A stretch of 64,000 bases of DNA from Synechococcus sp. JA-2-3B'a(2-13) (GTDB lineage: Bacteria; Cyanobacteriota; Cyanobacteriia; Thermostichales; Thermostichaceae): positions 577,277 through 641,276 of the forward strand of contig NC_007776.1 in the NCBI RefSeq assembly GCF_000013225.1, read 5' to 3'. The notes below the pieces were generated by a model. That model worked only from the letters and a program-made list of their open reading frames with translations. It was not told the DNA's origin and did not search any database. Numbering within the stretch: position 1 is the stretch's first letter; each line of letters starts with the position of its first letter. Below, piece after piece: positions 1 through 8,551 of this stretch. The position numbers and the translations under genes are program-made.

Positions 1-202
1 TGAGCCAGTGGATGCCCTCCTGGAGGCTTCCTGGCCCAGAGCGTCGCCACACCTGCGCCTGCGGCGGCAACTCTGCCAACAAGCGCTCATCCACCAGCTC
101 GTCGATCCAGATAGCCTCAGCCTGCCGTAGGATCTCCAGTGCTCCCTGCGTCAGGCCCGCCCGCCCGCCCAGCCCTGCCCCCACTAGATACACCTTGCCC
201 AT
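1..202 (-). CDS. CobA-like uroporphyrinogen-III C-methyltransferase, N-terminal part (runs off left edge)
   Basis: On the minus strand an ATG at 202 opens a frame to the window edge. It begins MGKVYLVGAGLGGRAGLT and continues with LEILRQAEAIWIDELVDERL. This matches the start of the SUMT/CobA tetrapyrrole methylase family, which methylates uroporphyrinogen III with S-adenosylmethionine at the siroheme/cobalamin branch point. The glycine-rich first loop is usually GAGPGDP-LLT; here the Pro and Asp are replaced (GAGLGGRAGLT). Only about 67 residues are inside the window, so the catalytic core and length cannot be judged. Another tetrapyrrole methylase (for example a CbiE/F/L type) remains possible. 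Confidence 0.65.
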   Translation of the reverse strand, partial: MGKVYLVGAGLGGRAGLTQGALEILRQAEAIWIDELVDERLLAELPPQAQVWRRSGPGSLQEGIHWL

Positions 203-383
203 GCCCTACCCCTTGGAATGTCGATCTTGCCCCTTGTAAGAAGGGGATCCCGCTTGCTTTGCAAATATAAATATAAATCGAAGACGCCTCCCAACAGCTC
301 CTCTTCCAAGGGGTGGCCAGCCTGAGGAAAAACTGGTCTACTTGCGAGATACTGAAAGCGTGGCCGCCTGAGGATCCCTGCCT

Positions 384-1394
384 ATGTCCGGTGTAACTCC
401 AGAGCCTTGGCCGCGGCGGCGTTTTTTGGCCAGTGGAGCTGCTCTGCTAGCAGTAGGAGCGGGCTCCCGCCCCTCTTCGGCCAGATCCCGGCCCTTGCGA
501 CTGGTCACCAACTGGTACGCCCAGGCCGAACACGGCGGCTTTTACCAAGCCCTGGCCACCGGCATCTACGCCGACTACGGTCTGCAGGTGGAAATCCGCA
601 TGGGGGGAACGGCGGTTAACGTGCTGCAACTGCTAGCCGGGGGAGCGGCAGACTTTGTGCTCGGCGGCAGCCCCGACGCTCTGGCGGCTCTGCAAGCTGG
701 GATCCCTGTTCTCACCGTGGCCGCCTTTTTCCAGAAGGATCCCCAGTGTCTCTTGGCCCATCCAGGGGTGGGCATCGAGCGCCTGGAAGACCTGCGGGGC
801 AAGCCCATCTGGGTGTCACCGGGGGCCAACCTCACCTACTGGCCTTTTTTGCGGGCCAAATTTGGCTTTACCGACGAGCAGAAGCGCCCCTACAACCTCA
901 GCCTCACGCCCTTCTTGCTGGACAAGTCTTCTGCCCAGCAGGGCTATGTGACCTCCGAGCCCTTCCGCGTGCGCCAGGAGGGGGGCTTTGATCCCGTCGT
1001 TTTTCTGCTGGCCGACTACGGCTATTCCCCCTACGCCACCACCCTGGAGACCACCCGCCCCTTTGCCGAACAGCACCCGGAGCAGGTGCGAAAATTTGTA
1101 GCTGCCTCCATCCAGGGCTGGCAGAGCTACCTAGAGGATCCCCGCCCCGGCAATCGCCTCATCCGCCAAGACAACCCCAACATGAGCGAGGCCCTCCTGG
1201 CCTACGCCCACCAAGCCCTAAAAGACTACGGCCTTCTCACCAGTGGAGATGCCGCCACGCTGGGGATCGGGGCCATGACCCACCAGCGCTGGCAAACCTA
1301 CTTTCAGGAGATGGTGGCCCTGGGAACGGTGGAAGCCAACTTGGATGTGGGCCAAGCCTATACCCTCGACTTCCTCCCCGGCCCCACTGCCTAA
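384..1394 (+). CDS. NMT1/THI5-like (NitT/TauT family) ABC transporter substrate-binding protein
   Basis: This 336-residue exported protein has a twin-arginine-like leader (RRRFLASGAALLAVGAG, residues 11-27) followed by a periplasmic binding-protein fold. The segment LVTNWYAQAEHGGFYQALA is typical of NMT1/ThiY-type proteins that capture thiamine precursors or similar small organic ligands. GSPDALAALQAGIPVLTVAAF matches the NitT/TauT ligand-cleft region. No permease or ATPase gene is adjacent, so the transporter partners are elsewhere or the gene is an orphan. The stop overlaps the convergent linker gene by four bases. The substrate is not determined by sequence; a pyrimidine precursor of thiamine is the best family-level guess. 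Confidence 0.8.
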   Translation: MSGVTPEPWPRRRFLASGAALLAVGAGSRPSSARSRPLRLVTNWYAQAEHGGFYQALATGIYADYGLQVEIRMGGTAVNVLQLLAGGAADFVLGGSPDALAALQAGIPVLTVAAFFQKDPQCLLAHPGVGIERLEDLRGKPIWVSPGANLTYWPFLRAKFGFTDEQKRPYNLSLTPFLLDKSSAQQGYVTSEPFRVRQEGGFDPVVFLLADYGYSPYATTLETTRPFAEQHPEQVRKFVAASIQGWQSYLEDPRPGNRLIRQDNPNMSEALLAYAHQALKDYGLLTSGDAATLGIGAMTHQRWQTYFQEMVALGTVEANLDVGQAYTLDFLPGPTA

Positions 1395-1924
1395 GGGATC
1401 CCCACTTCCATCGCCGCCAAACTGTGCAAAAGCGGGGATCCCTGCATCCCCAGCTCATGGCGCCGGTGCATTTGGTTTGTCAGCAAGTAGGCCAAAGGTG
1501 GGTGGCCGCTCAGCCGTTGGCGGGGGTGGGGCAGATGGTCGTTGCCGAACTGGTGGCGGTACTCCTCCGAGTCGATAAAGGCATTGACCATGGCCTGCAA
1601 GCCCTGGTGCACCAAAATGTCGTGGTAGGCGGCCACCTCCTCCTTGCTGGCCGGGGCCCGTCCCAAAAAGTGCTTGAAGCCCTGCTCTACACAGCGGGTG
1701 TTGCAGCCGGCACTGAAAAAGAGTTGCCGGTAGAGCCGGGATCCCCCAATCTGGCGAACCAAGCGCTTAATCCCGATCCGCCCCCGCAAGAAGTCCTGCT
1801 CGATTTTCTCCAGCTCTCCTGTTTTCTCGTGCTGGTAGGGCTGGCGTTCCAAAAGCTGTTGGTAGGCAGCCCGCAACAGGTTTTGCAACGTTTGCGGATC
1901 CTGCCGGCGCTGGCGCGATTCCAT
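1391..1924 (-). CDS. Phycobilisome linker-domain protein
   Basis: The 177-residue protein is almost entirely one phycobilisome linker domain (Pfam PF00427 type). Seen motifs include FLRGRIGIKRLVRQIGGS, then RLYRQLFF, CVEQGFKHFLGRAP and FIDSEEYRHQFGND. These follow the order of rod-core and rod linkers (CpcG, CpcC, ApcE repeats). Linkers hold phycobiliprotein hexamers together on the thylakoid surface. There is no membrane anchor and no C-terminal CpcD domain, so it is a short stand-alone linker. The ATG at 1924 is preferred over an upstream in-frame TTG at 1939. The function (rod-core versus accessory linker) is inference. Confidence 0.85.
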   Translation of the reverse strand: MESRQRRQDPQTLQNLLRAAYQQLLERQPYQHEKTGELEKIEQDFLRGRIGIKRLVRQIGGSRLYRQLFFSAGCNTRCVEQGFKHFLGRAPASKEEVAAYHDILVHQGLQAMVNAFIDSEEYRHQFGNDHLPHPRQRLSGHPPLAYLLTNQMHRRHELGMQGSPLLHSLAAMEVGIP

Positions 1925-2510
1925 AACCCTAGCTCCCAATCGACGAAGCCAACAAAAACAGAAAAGATCGATTTACAGACAAAATGGGGGACTACTTTAA
2001 AGAAATTATGAAGGGAATAGCAAATGGCTCGATACGCTTTTACGGCGGACTTCAGCACATCCCTCTGCAACAAAACTGCCAACAAAAGACTATGAAGAGC
2101 CTACTTGAGATTTACCTTGACGATAGAATAACCGACGTAGATCCGCGATAAATATTTACAAAAGGATTGTCGTTGGCTCTGATTTACGTGATTTCACTTT
2201 GTGGCTTTCTGGGCGATAAAAAGATTCCGTGTTTATCCGTAGTTAAGGATTATGACATTTTCATCCAAGATGACCTCATCCAAATCCAAAATAAAGTAAA
2301 GAATATAGCCTTCCCCAGAGTTGCTTGTGCGGGACTCATCATCTGAGGTGACCTACATTTAACTTTAATCGACTGGGAAATCAGGTGTTGCCGTAGACCT
2401 GCAGAAGGACTGCAGGGAAGGGAGTTAATTGTTGTGATTTGTTTGCGTTGCTTTTGCAGTAGATCTTGCCCGCCGGGGTTTTTTGTCTGCCCTTAATGTG
2501 GATCCCGTCT
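1925..2510. other. Intergenic region, no gene seen
   Basis: About 585 bases between the linker gene and the 2Fe-2S gene. It is more AT-rich than its surroundings (about 1960-2400). I see no convincing reading frame, tRNA or strong hairpin. It presumably holds the promoters of the two divergent flanking genes. Confidence 0.5.
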
Positions 2511-2996
2511 ATGGTTAAACAAATCCGGCTAGAGCCTTTATCTCGTGTCTCGGAGGTCGATACCTACAGCAATCTGCTGTCGGCCATTTTGTCGGAGGAG
2601 CTGCAGGTTTCGCGGGAATGTAACGGTCGCGGCCTCTGCGCCACCTGTCATGTTTACGTCAAAGAGGGAATGGAAAGCCTCACTCCCATCACCCCCCGCG
2701 AGGCCAAGACTCTGGAGACCATTACCAGCGCCCGCAGCAATTCCCGGCTGGCCTGTCAGGCGCGGGTGGTTTCCGATGGCGTGGTGGTGGAGCTGCCGCC
2801 GGGGATGTACGTGAACTCGCTGAGGGATATCGAAGTGCTCATCGGTCGGCGGGCCGAACAAGACCTGCTGCACCCACGGACGGGGAAGGTTTTGGTGGAG
2901 CAGGGCAAGATCATCACTCGCTCTACTGTTAAGCAGCTAGAAAATGAAGATTTCCGCATCATCGGCAGTACACTTGCCCAAACTCGGGAAGTTTGA
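2511..2996 (+). CDS. 2Fe-2S ferredoxin-like protein (Slr0148-like)
   Basis: From the ATG at 2511 this is a 161-residue protein with a ferredoxin-fold cluster site: CNGRGLCATC (C-x5-C-x2-C) followed by a fourth Cys in LACQARV. This adrenodoxin-type spacing binds a [2Fe-2S] cluster for one-electron transfer. A C-terminal extension of about 60 residues (LLHPRTGKVLVEQGKIITRSTV) is not part of plant-type ferredoxin. The frame stays open upstream to a TTG at 2466, but the hydrophobic prefix is not family-like. The downstream neighbours are V4R and phycobiliprotein-fold genes, the set found in the Synechocystis slr0144-slr0152 cluster reported to affect photosystem II assembly. A role there is inference from context. 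Confidence 0.8.
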   Translation: MVKQIRLEPLSRVSEVDTYSNLLSAILSEELQVSRECNGRGLCATCHVYVKEGMESLTPITPREAKTLETITSARSNSRLACQARVVSDGVVVELPPGMYVNSLRDIEVLIGRRAEQDLLHPRTGKVLVEQGKIITRSTVKQLENEDFRIIGSTLAQTREV

Positions 2997-3227
2997 TGGA
3001 TTGTCGATGTTCAGGGATCCCTTGGGCTCGGCAGGTGTTGTTTTATAAACAATCAAACAAGAGTTGAACAATGTTGGATCCCTCAGATAGCTGACAAGTT
3101 TATCGAATGCTTAGCCATTCATTTTGTTGACTCATTGGCATTGTCTGGCCCAGTTGATCCCTACAAATCCCACCAAATCCTGTTGCTTTGCAATCTAGAA
3201 TTATCCATTTTTTATCAGGAGAGCGCC

Positions 3228-3908
3228 ATGGCCACCACATCTCGACCGGATCCCCGTCCTGCAGTCACCATGCCTGTGGGCCGTGACAAGCATGCTCACT
3301 ACAGTTACCGCGATTTCTTTCGCTTCAACCGAGATCAGGGCACGATTATCGATTGGAACAACACCCAAAATCTGCTGTTGAGCGAAGACTTTATTGTGGG
3401 CTTGCAAACAGGCCTGGAACGGGAAGTGGGGGATGCTTCGGCGGCGGTGATGTACACCATTGGCAGAGATTGGGGCATCCGCGATGCCAAGCACTTCTCC
3501 GAGTGGTACGAGCGGGAGTATGGGATTGGCGTAAAACAGTCCAACCTTTTGTTTTTGCTGGAGACTTGGTGGTGGCCTTTTACGGCTCAGGGCTGGGGCA
3601 AGTGGGAGGTGGAAACCGAATCCAAACAAAAAGGCTTCCTGTTTATCAACTTGTTTGACTCGATGGTGGCTCGCACCCTTGGGGATGTGGGCAAGCCGGT
3701 TTGTCATCTCTATGCCGGGCTATTTGCCGGGTTTTTCACCGCTATGACTTCCCGCGAGCTGGCCTGCATCGAGATCCAGTGCTACGCCATGGGGGAAACC
3801 TACTGCAAATTCCTGTTGGGCGGGCAAGAACGCATTGATGCCGCCAATTTTTGGATCACCGAAGGGGCCAGCGCCCGCGAGATCGAGCAGCGTTTGCACC
3901 AGTTGTGA
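3228..3908 (+). CDS. V4R-domain protein (Slr0147-like)
   Basis: The start at 3228 follows a good AGGAGAG ribosome site and gives 226 residues. The C-terminal half carries the V4R signature: IQCYAMGETYCKFLLGG has the paired cysteines and glycine typical of this small-molecule/metal-binding domain. The N-terminal half has the conserved segment MYTIGRDWGIRDAKHF. V4R proteins include the bacteriochlorophyll-related BchJ and regulatory domains binding hydrocarbons. In Synechocystis two V4R proteins (Slr0144, Slr0147) belong to a photosystem II assembly operon. The same combination occurs here with a second V4R gene at 5588. A tetrapyrrole or lipid ligand is plausible but unproven. Confidence 0.82.
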   Translation: MATTSRPDPRPAVTMPVGRDKHAHYSYRDFFRFNRDQGTIIDWNNTQNLLLSEDFIVGLQTGLEREVGDASAAVMYTIGRDWGIRDAKHFSEWYEREYGIGVKQSNLLFLLETWWWPFTAQGWGKWEVETESKQKGFLFINLFDSMVARTLGDVGKPVCHLYAGLFAGFFTAMTSRELACIEIQCYAMGETYCKFLLGGQERIDAANFWITEGASAREIEQRLHQL

Positions 3909-3967
3909 GGCTTGCTTGTGGCTTTTGAAGGCTCTCTGGGATCCCTCGACACTTTGGAGAAACGCCC

Positions 3968-4249
3968 ATGGTCACCTTCAACTTAGACACCGATCTGGAC
4001 TTAACCCAGCCGCTGGCGGTCTTTTTGCAGGGGTTGAACTGGGATAACCGACCCCCGGCCAAGGCTTCCTCCGCTCAAGAACTGCCGCCGCAGTCCCCCG
4101 TGCTCTTTGCCCAGTCGGTGGGACAGTTTTTTGCCGGCTTCAATTGGTCGGGCATCTGCCCACGCTCAGAGCCGCTGCCGGAATTTCCGGCAGAGGATCC
4201 CTTTACTCTTGAGGATTTTGCCGCTTTGTTTGGCGGAGCTTTGCTCTAG
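3968..4249 (+). CDS. Small conserved hypothetical protein of the PSII-assembly-like cluster
   Basis: A 93-residue soluble protein between the first V4R gene and a phycobiliprotein-fold gene. It has two similar short motifs, AVFLQGLNWDNR near residue 18 and QFFAGFNWSG near residue 53. It therefore looks like two copies of an (F/V)F-x-G-(L/F)NW element separated by a proline-rich linker. The end is acidic and hydrophobic (PFTLEDFAALFGG). I do not recognise a named domain. Same-strand packing with its neighbours suggests co-transcription. The tandem NW motifs could be docking peptides for the neighbouring phycobiliprotein-like proteins; that is speculation. Confidence 0.7.
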   Translation: MVTFNLDTDLDLTQPLAVFLQGLNWDNRPPAKASSAQELPPQSPVLFAQSVGQFFAGFNWSGICPRSEPLPEFPAEDPFTLEDFAALFGGALL

Positions 4250-4310
4250 CTCTGGTTTGTTCAGGGATCTCGGTTTTGTTTTGCCCTCTGTTTTTAAGGA
4301 GACTTCACCC

Positions 4311-4904
4311 ATGGATGACCTTCACTCTTGGCCGGAGCGCATTGCCGATCGAGAAGGGGGTTACCTAACACCCGACGATCTGCAAGACCTGATTCGCTAC
4401 TCTCTCTCTTTTCAAGAACGGCTGGAGCTTTACCAGGTCTTACAACAGCAGGAGCTGACCTGGATCCAAAAGGTTTTGCAACAGCAGGGGCCAACCCCCG
4501 TCGCGACAGCGTTGCCCAGCAGCAATCCCGCCAGAGAGGGGGCAGAACCTTCTCTAACCCCGGCTCAGCGCCTCTTGGCTCGTCAATTGGCCTTTTGCTT
4601 GCGCTCCCTGGGCCTGAGCCTGTTGATAGGGGATCCCACCCCTGTGCAGCAGGTAACTCTTGGTGCGATGGAACAGTACCTAGGGTTGCCGCAAGCGCTC
4701 GCTCAGCTACGGGCAGTGGTTCAGGGATCCCTGCCGGCGGATCAGCAGGGGTTGCTTGCCCCCTACTGGCAAGAGCTACAAGCTGTCTGCGCCACTTCTC
4801 AGGCCCAGTTCCCTTCCCCCTCTTCTTCTAGGTCTGAGGCCGAGGTTGACCTGCCCACAGTTCCGCCGGAGAGGGCTCTCACCTTGGCGGAAATGTTTGT
4901 GTGA
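4311..4904 (+). CDS. Phycobiliprotein-fold protein without bilin cysteine
   Basis: The ATG at 4311 follows AAGGAG and gives 197 residues. The N-terminus (ADREGGYLTPDDLQDLI) matches the start of phycobilisome proteins (PF00502). The stretch CLRSLGLSLLIGDPTPVQQ, continuing to a YLGLPQALAQL segment, lines up with the allophycocyanin helix after the chromophore Cys, including the conserved GDxTP turn. At the aligned Cys84 position there is Leu, so covalent bilin binding is not expected. A Pro/Ser-rich, acidic C-terminal tail of about 35 residues is unusual. It lies 24 bases before a second phycobiliprotein-fold gene, so the two may form a heterodimer. Confidence 0.7.
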   Translation: MDDLHSWPERIADREGGYLTPDDLQDLIRYSLSFQERLELYQVLQQQELTWIQKVLQQQGPTPVATALPSSNPAREGAEPSLTPAQRLLARQLAFCLRSLGLSLLIGDPTPVQQVTLGAMEQYLGLPQALAQLRAVVQGSLPADQQGLLAPYWQELQAVCATSQAQFPSPSSSRSEAEVDLPTVPPERALTLAEMFV

Positions 4905-4928
4905 AGCCCACTGAAGGAGGCTCTATCT

Positions 4929-5399
4929 ATGAATTCAAGGGTTGCCGAGCTGATGCACCAAAGTGAGGGCCGCTATCTGCGCCCAGATGAGTTGAAAACT
5001 CTACACGCCTACGTGGAAGGGATCCCGAAGCGGGTTCGCCTTTACCAGGTTCTGCAGGCCAAAGAACAAGAGCTGCTGGATCGGGTGATGGAGAAGTTTC
5101 AGCCGATGATGCCGAATTTAATCCGCCAGCATGGTCACCTGGCCTGGGAGCGCTGCCGCCGGGATCTGAGCATGGTGTGGCGCTACTGCTGCATGGCCAT
5201 GCTGCTCAACGACGAAGACTACCTGAGGGATAAATTGCTCTACTGGCTGGAGACGATCCTGAAATCCTTCAAGATGCGCGACCAATGCCAGCCTGCCTAC
5301 AAGTTAATGCTCGACTCCCTGACCTACATCTTTGGGGCAGAAGAGAGCGAGATGATCCGTCCTTATCTGCTTTTGGCCAAATCCATGCTGGTTAACTAG
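4929..5399 (+). CDS. Phycobiliprotein-fold protein retaining a bilin-type cysteine
   Basis: A 156-residue protein with the phycobilisome-domain start SEGRYLRPDELKTLHAYVEG and helical core. The segment CRRDLSMVWRYCCMAMLLND aligns to the allophycocyanin motif C-x-R-D-L...Y-x-x-x-x-x-x-x-GD. Cys76 sits where the bilin-linking Cys84 lies and Asp79 where the bilin-contacting Asp87 lies. The usual chromophore-lyase context is absent and the rest diverges from ApcA/ApcB. It may be a bilin-binding assembly factor or a degenerate non-pigmented relative. A distant paralogue without this Cys is encoded at 60668-61141. A start SD of GGAGG lies just upstream. Confidence 0.72.
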   Translation: MNSRVAELMHQSEGRYLRPDELKTLHAYVEGIPKRVRLYQVLQAKEQELLDRVMEKFQPMMPNLIRQHGHLAWERCRRDLSMVWRYCCMAMLLNDEDYLRDKLLYWLETILKSFKMRDQCQPAYKLMLDSLTYIFGAEESEMIRPYLLLAKSMLVN

Positions 5400-5587
5400 G
5401 TCCATTCGCCCTCAATCTATTCACCAAAGTTCCCTGCGCCCTCCGATAGCGACCTCCTTCTCCCGATTTACTGTATACAGCTTATACAGCTCACTCCTTA
5501 ATCATTCATTCCCTCACGCCAAAAATTCCAGCCGCTCCCCAATCTATCCATCCCCGCCCTCTTGTCCACCTGACTGCGAGAATAGCC

Positions 5588-6277
5588 ATGATCTCCCTGC
5601 AAGAGATTCTGCAAGACCAGATCTTGCCTGGGCACTGCTTTAGCCCTGCCTACTACATCCGCCCTGACATCCACACCGGACTGCTGTACAGCCGCGGAGG
5701 ATACCGCTTGGCGGCCTTTCCCATGCCCCTGCTGGAAGCTCTCTACTCCGGCCTGCGCTATGAAACTGGCCAAGCCACCCGCGTCATTCTCTACAACTGT
5801 GGCCGCGATTGGGGAGAGGCATTTTTCCGCCGTGTTGAAGACGAGCTTTCCGGCTACTACCAGCAGCTGCTGCAGGAATTGCCGATGGGGATCTTCCTGG
5901 ATGCCCTCAGCGACCTCTGGGCCACCCACGGTTGGGGACGCCTGGAGCTGGACTTTTCCGCTGCTGACCACGGCTTGGTTCAGGCCGGGATCCGCAATTC
6001 CGGGTTTGCCCTTGCCGCTCGCGCCAGCTTCAACCCGGAGGAACCTTCTGCACGGCGAGAGCCTGCCGGATATTTGGAGGCGGGAATGCTGGCCAGCCTC
6101 TTCTCCTTGCTTTCGGGGCGGGATCTCATCTGCGTACAGACCACCTGCGAATCCCTGGGGGCCGATCTCAACCGCTTCCTCATCGGCACGGCTCAGCGGC
6201 TGCACCACTGCGAGGAATGGGTGCGCAAGGGCCTCTCCCACGACGAGATTTTGGATCGGCTCACGGCCAGTCCCTAG
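5588..6277 (+). CDS. Second V4R-domain protein (Slr0144-like)
   Basis: This 229-residue protein shares the V4R layout: an N-terminal part with VILYNCGRDWGEAFF and a C-terminal part with ICVQTTCESLGADLNRFLIG. The first Cys and Gly of the V4R signature are present, but the second Cys seen in the paralogue at 3228 (GETYCKF) is replaced (GADLNRF). If the paired Cys bind metal or ligand, this copy would bind differently. It closes the same-strand cluster that starts at 2511, after a 188-base gap from the previous gene. The function in photosystem II assembly is inferred from the homologous Synechocystis operon. Confidence 0.8.
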   Translation: MISLQEILQDQILPGHCFSPAYYIRPDIHTGLLYSRGGYRLAAFPMPLLEALYSGLRYETGQATRVILYNCGRDWGEAFFRRVEDELSGYYQQLLQELPMGIFLDALSDLWATHGWGRLELDFSAADHGLVQAGIRNSGFALAARASFNPEEPSARREPAGYLEAGMLASLFSLLSGRDLICVQTTCESLGADLNRFLIGTAQRLHHCEEWVRKGLSHDEILDRLTASP

Positions 6278-6314
6278 AAAGGGATCCCTGGCCAGAGCTG
6301 TTTTCAGAAGCTCG

Positions 6315-7022
6315 CTAGGGCAGGTAGGGCTGAAAATCTTGGGTGACCGTCAGCGTCAAGTTGGCATTGGCGTCGATCACCGCCACTTCCGGCGCCGTTA
6401 CATTGCCGATGACAGCCCCTGCCGCCGCTCCACCCAGCACTTTCTCCGTCGAGATCACGCGGTCGCCGAACAAGCCTCCCAAGATGGCCCCCGCAGCTGC
6501 CCCAATCAAGGCATCTTGCACAATCGCTTCCCCGGAAGTGTGGCGGGGATCCTTGCGCAGCGGGATAACCTGGCTCTGAGCGTAGAGGGGGTAGGATTGG
6601 CCGTTGAAAATCAAAGCCCGCGAAACAAACTGGGTGCCGCCGCTCACCGGCTGAAATTGGCCTTCCAAAACAGCCCCCGCCGGGACGACCATGTTGCCGT
6701 AGATGTCCCGCAGAGGGGTATCCAAGCTAAGGCTGACGGCACGGGTTTCCCCAGGGGCAATCAAGAGGGTTTCTGGGGAGCGATGCACCGCCTGGATCAG
6801 ATCCCCAGAGCGCAATAGCAACGTGGTTTGCAGTTGAAAGGGCTGGCCAGGTTGCAGGGGTTGAGGGCCAGGGGGAAGGGGGCGAGGATTCACAGGACGC
6901 CATCCCTCACCGGCAGGCGGTGGTGGCAAGGGCCCCATTTGGGCCAAAACTGGGGCGGCCATCTGCGCTGAGAGCAATCCGCCAAGCAGAGGAGCCAACA
7001 GGCGGCTGGCTGGGTTGGTCAT
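6315..7022 (-). CDS. Secreted glycine-zipper protein
   Basis: A 235-residue protein with a signal peptide (LLAPLLGGLLSAQMAAPVLAQ), then a Pro-rich linker and a beta-rich middle. The C-terminal part has two glycine-zipper segments: LIGAAAGAILGGLFGDRV and VLGGAAAGAVIGNV. Glycine zippers of this kind pack helices in membranes or fold back in periplasmic proteins. The start at 7022 has a GGGGGT stretch at good spacing; ATGs at 7043 and 7040 are in frame but lack spacing for a ribosome site. The gene converges on the V4R gene. It is a conserved cyanobacterial type of envelope protein; no specific role can be assigned. Confidence 0.75.
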   Translation of the reverse strand: MTNPASRLLAPLLGGLLSAQMAAPVLAQMGPLPPPPAGEGWRPVNPRPLPPGPQPLQPGQPFQLQTTLLLRSGDLIQAVHRSPETLLIAPGETRAVSLSLDTPLRDIYGNMVVPAGAVLEGQFQPVSGGTQFVSRALIFNGQSYPLYAQSQVIPLRKDPRHTSGEAIVQDALIGAAAGAILGGLFGDRVISTEKVLGGAAAGAVIGNVTAPEVAVIDANANLTLTVTQDFQPYLP

Positions 7023-7306
7023 GGTCTTACCCCCATTCATCATTCCTACGCTAGCTGCAAACCGGACAAAACCGGGAGCCTTTCGGGCCTTACCTATCTT
7101 TTACCTATCTTGATCAAAGCCAACTGAATGGAAATGGGCTACCTCAGGTGAGCAGATTCCGCTGCTCTTCGCTCCAGATAGAAGTACGGAAAAACGCTAG
7201 GGTTGCCCACTCTGGGATCCCTGCTGTCCATGTTAGATTAGGCTCTAGGTTTCTTCCCCTGCGTGGGGCCGAAGTCTTGCAGCATCCCAACCCTCTTCTT
7301 GTAGCT

Positions 7307-8551
7307 ATGAAGCGCAGCACATCCATGCCGGGCCAGCCCTCTCCCGGGTCAGAAGCTTCCGCCCAACCTGCTCAATCCTCTTTCCAGCCTTTTGCCATCT
7401 CCACTTGGAAGTCTCTTCTCTCGTCAGTGCTGCTGGTGCTGCTGGGCATTGGGCTGGGAGCGGCTCTGGTGGGGGGCAAGGGGGTATCTGCCCAGACGAC
7501 GGCAACCCCGCCCCAACTGAACCTGAATTTCATCGCCGATGTGGCGCAAAAGGTGGGGCCGGCGGTGGTTCGCATCGATGCTGAGCGGACGGTGCGCGCC
7601 CCTGCCCCTTTTCCGGAGGAGTTTTTCAGCGATCCCTTTTTCCGGGATTTCTTTGGCCAAGCGATCCCTTCCATCCCTCGGCAGCGGCGACAGCAGGGAA
7701 CCGGCTCTGGGTTCATCATCAGCCCAGACGGCCAGATCATCACCAATGCCCATGTGGTCGAGGGATCCGACAAGGTAACGGTGACGCTCAAGGATACCCG
7801 CAGCTTTGATGGGCAGGTCATCGGTTCGGATCCGGTTACGGACATCGCCGTGGTGAAGATCAACGCCCAGAACCTGCCGACCGTGAAGCTGGGGCGCTCG
7901 GAAACCCTGGAGCCGGGCCAGTGGGCCATTGCCATCGGCAACCCCCTGGGTTTGGATAACACCGTTACGGCTGGGATCATCAGCGCTTTGGGCCGTTCCA
8001 GCGGGGAGATTCGGGTGCCTGACAAGCGGGTATCTTTTATCCAAACGGATGCGGCCATCAACCCCGGCAACTCCGGCGGGCCGCTGCTCAACGCCCAAGG
8101 GGAGGTGATCGGGGTGAACACCGCCATCATCCAGGGAGCGCAAGGGTTGGGCTTCGCCATCCCCATTGAGACGGCCCAGCGGGTGGCCAATCAGTTGATT
8201 ACTCGCGGCAAGGTGGATCACCCCTACCTGGGCATCCGCATGCTGACGCTGACTCCAGAGCTGAAGGAGCGCCTCAACCAGGATCCCAATAGCCGCATTT
8301 TGATAACGGTGGATCAGGGTGTACTGATCGGCGAAGTCATCCAGGGATCCCCGGCGGAACGGGCAGGGCTGCGGTCTGGGGATGTCATTCTCTCCATCAA
8401 TGGTCGTGCCGTAACCACAGCCGATCAGGTGCAACAGGAGGTGGAGCGCACTGAGGTGGGCAGCACCCTGGAGCTGGAGATCGAGCGAGCCGGGCGGCGA
8501 CAGAAGATCCGCGCGGTAACAGGCTCTTTCCCGGCCCCCAGCGGAGGCTGA
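7307..8551 (+). CDS. HtrA/DegP-family serine protease
   Basis: The 414-residue protein has an N-terminal membrane anchor or signal (LLSSVLLVLLGIGLGAALVG), a trypsin-like domain and one C-terminal PDZ domain. The catalytic triad is visible: His149 in TNAHVV, Asp179 in DPVTDIAVVK and Ser256 in NPGNSGGPL. The PDZ segment GVLIGEVIQGSPAERAGLRSG is standard. It matches the cyanobacterial HhoA/HhoB/HtrA proteases that handle misfolded proteins in the periplasm or lumen. The ATG at 7307 is preferred because the frame upstream to 7148 is not family-like. Confidence 0.93.
   Translation: MKRSTSMPGQPSPGSEASAQPAQSSFQPFAISTWKSLLSSVLLVLLGIGLGAALVGGKGVSAQTTATPPQLNLNFIADVAQKVGPAVVRIDAERTVRAPAPFPEEFFSDPFFRDFFGQAIPSIPRQRRQQGTGSGFIISPDGQIITNAHVVEGSDKVTVTLKDTRSFDGQVIGSDPVTDIAVVKINAQNLPTVKLGRSETLEPGQWAIAIGNPLGLDNTVTAGIISALGRSSGEIRVPDKRVSFIQTDAAINPGNSGGPLLNAQGEVIGVNTAIIQGAQGLGFAIPIETAQRVANQLITRGKVDHPYLGIRMLTLTPELKERLNQDPNSRILITVDQGVLIGEVIQGSPAERAGLRSGDVILSINGRAVTTADQVQQEVERTEVGSTLELEIERAGRRQKIRAVTGSFPAPSGG

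Noticed and set aside
305-383. Possible TPP riboswitch before the NMT1-like gene (AAGGGGTGGCCAGCCTGAGG)
   Set aside because: The first half resembles a thi box, but the invariant CCTGAT...GCGNAGGGA half is not present, so pairing of the second arm fails.
7372-8434. Long frames antisense to the HtrA protease gene
   Set aside because: Shadows of a strongly conserved gene; no ribosome site and no recognisable protein content.
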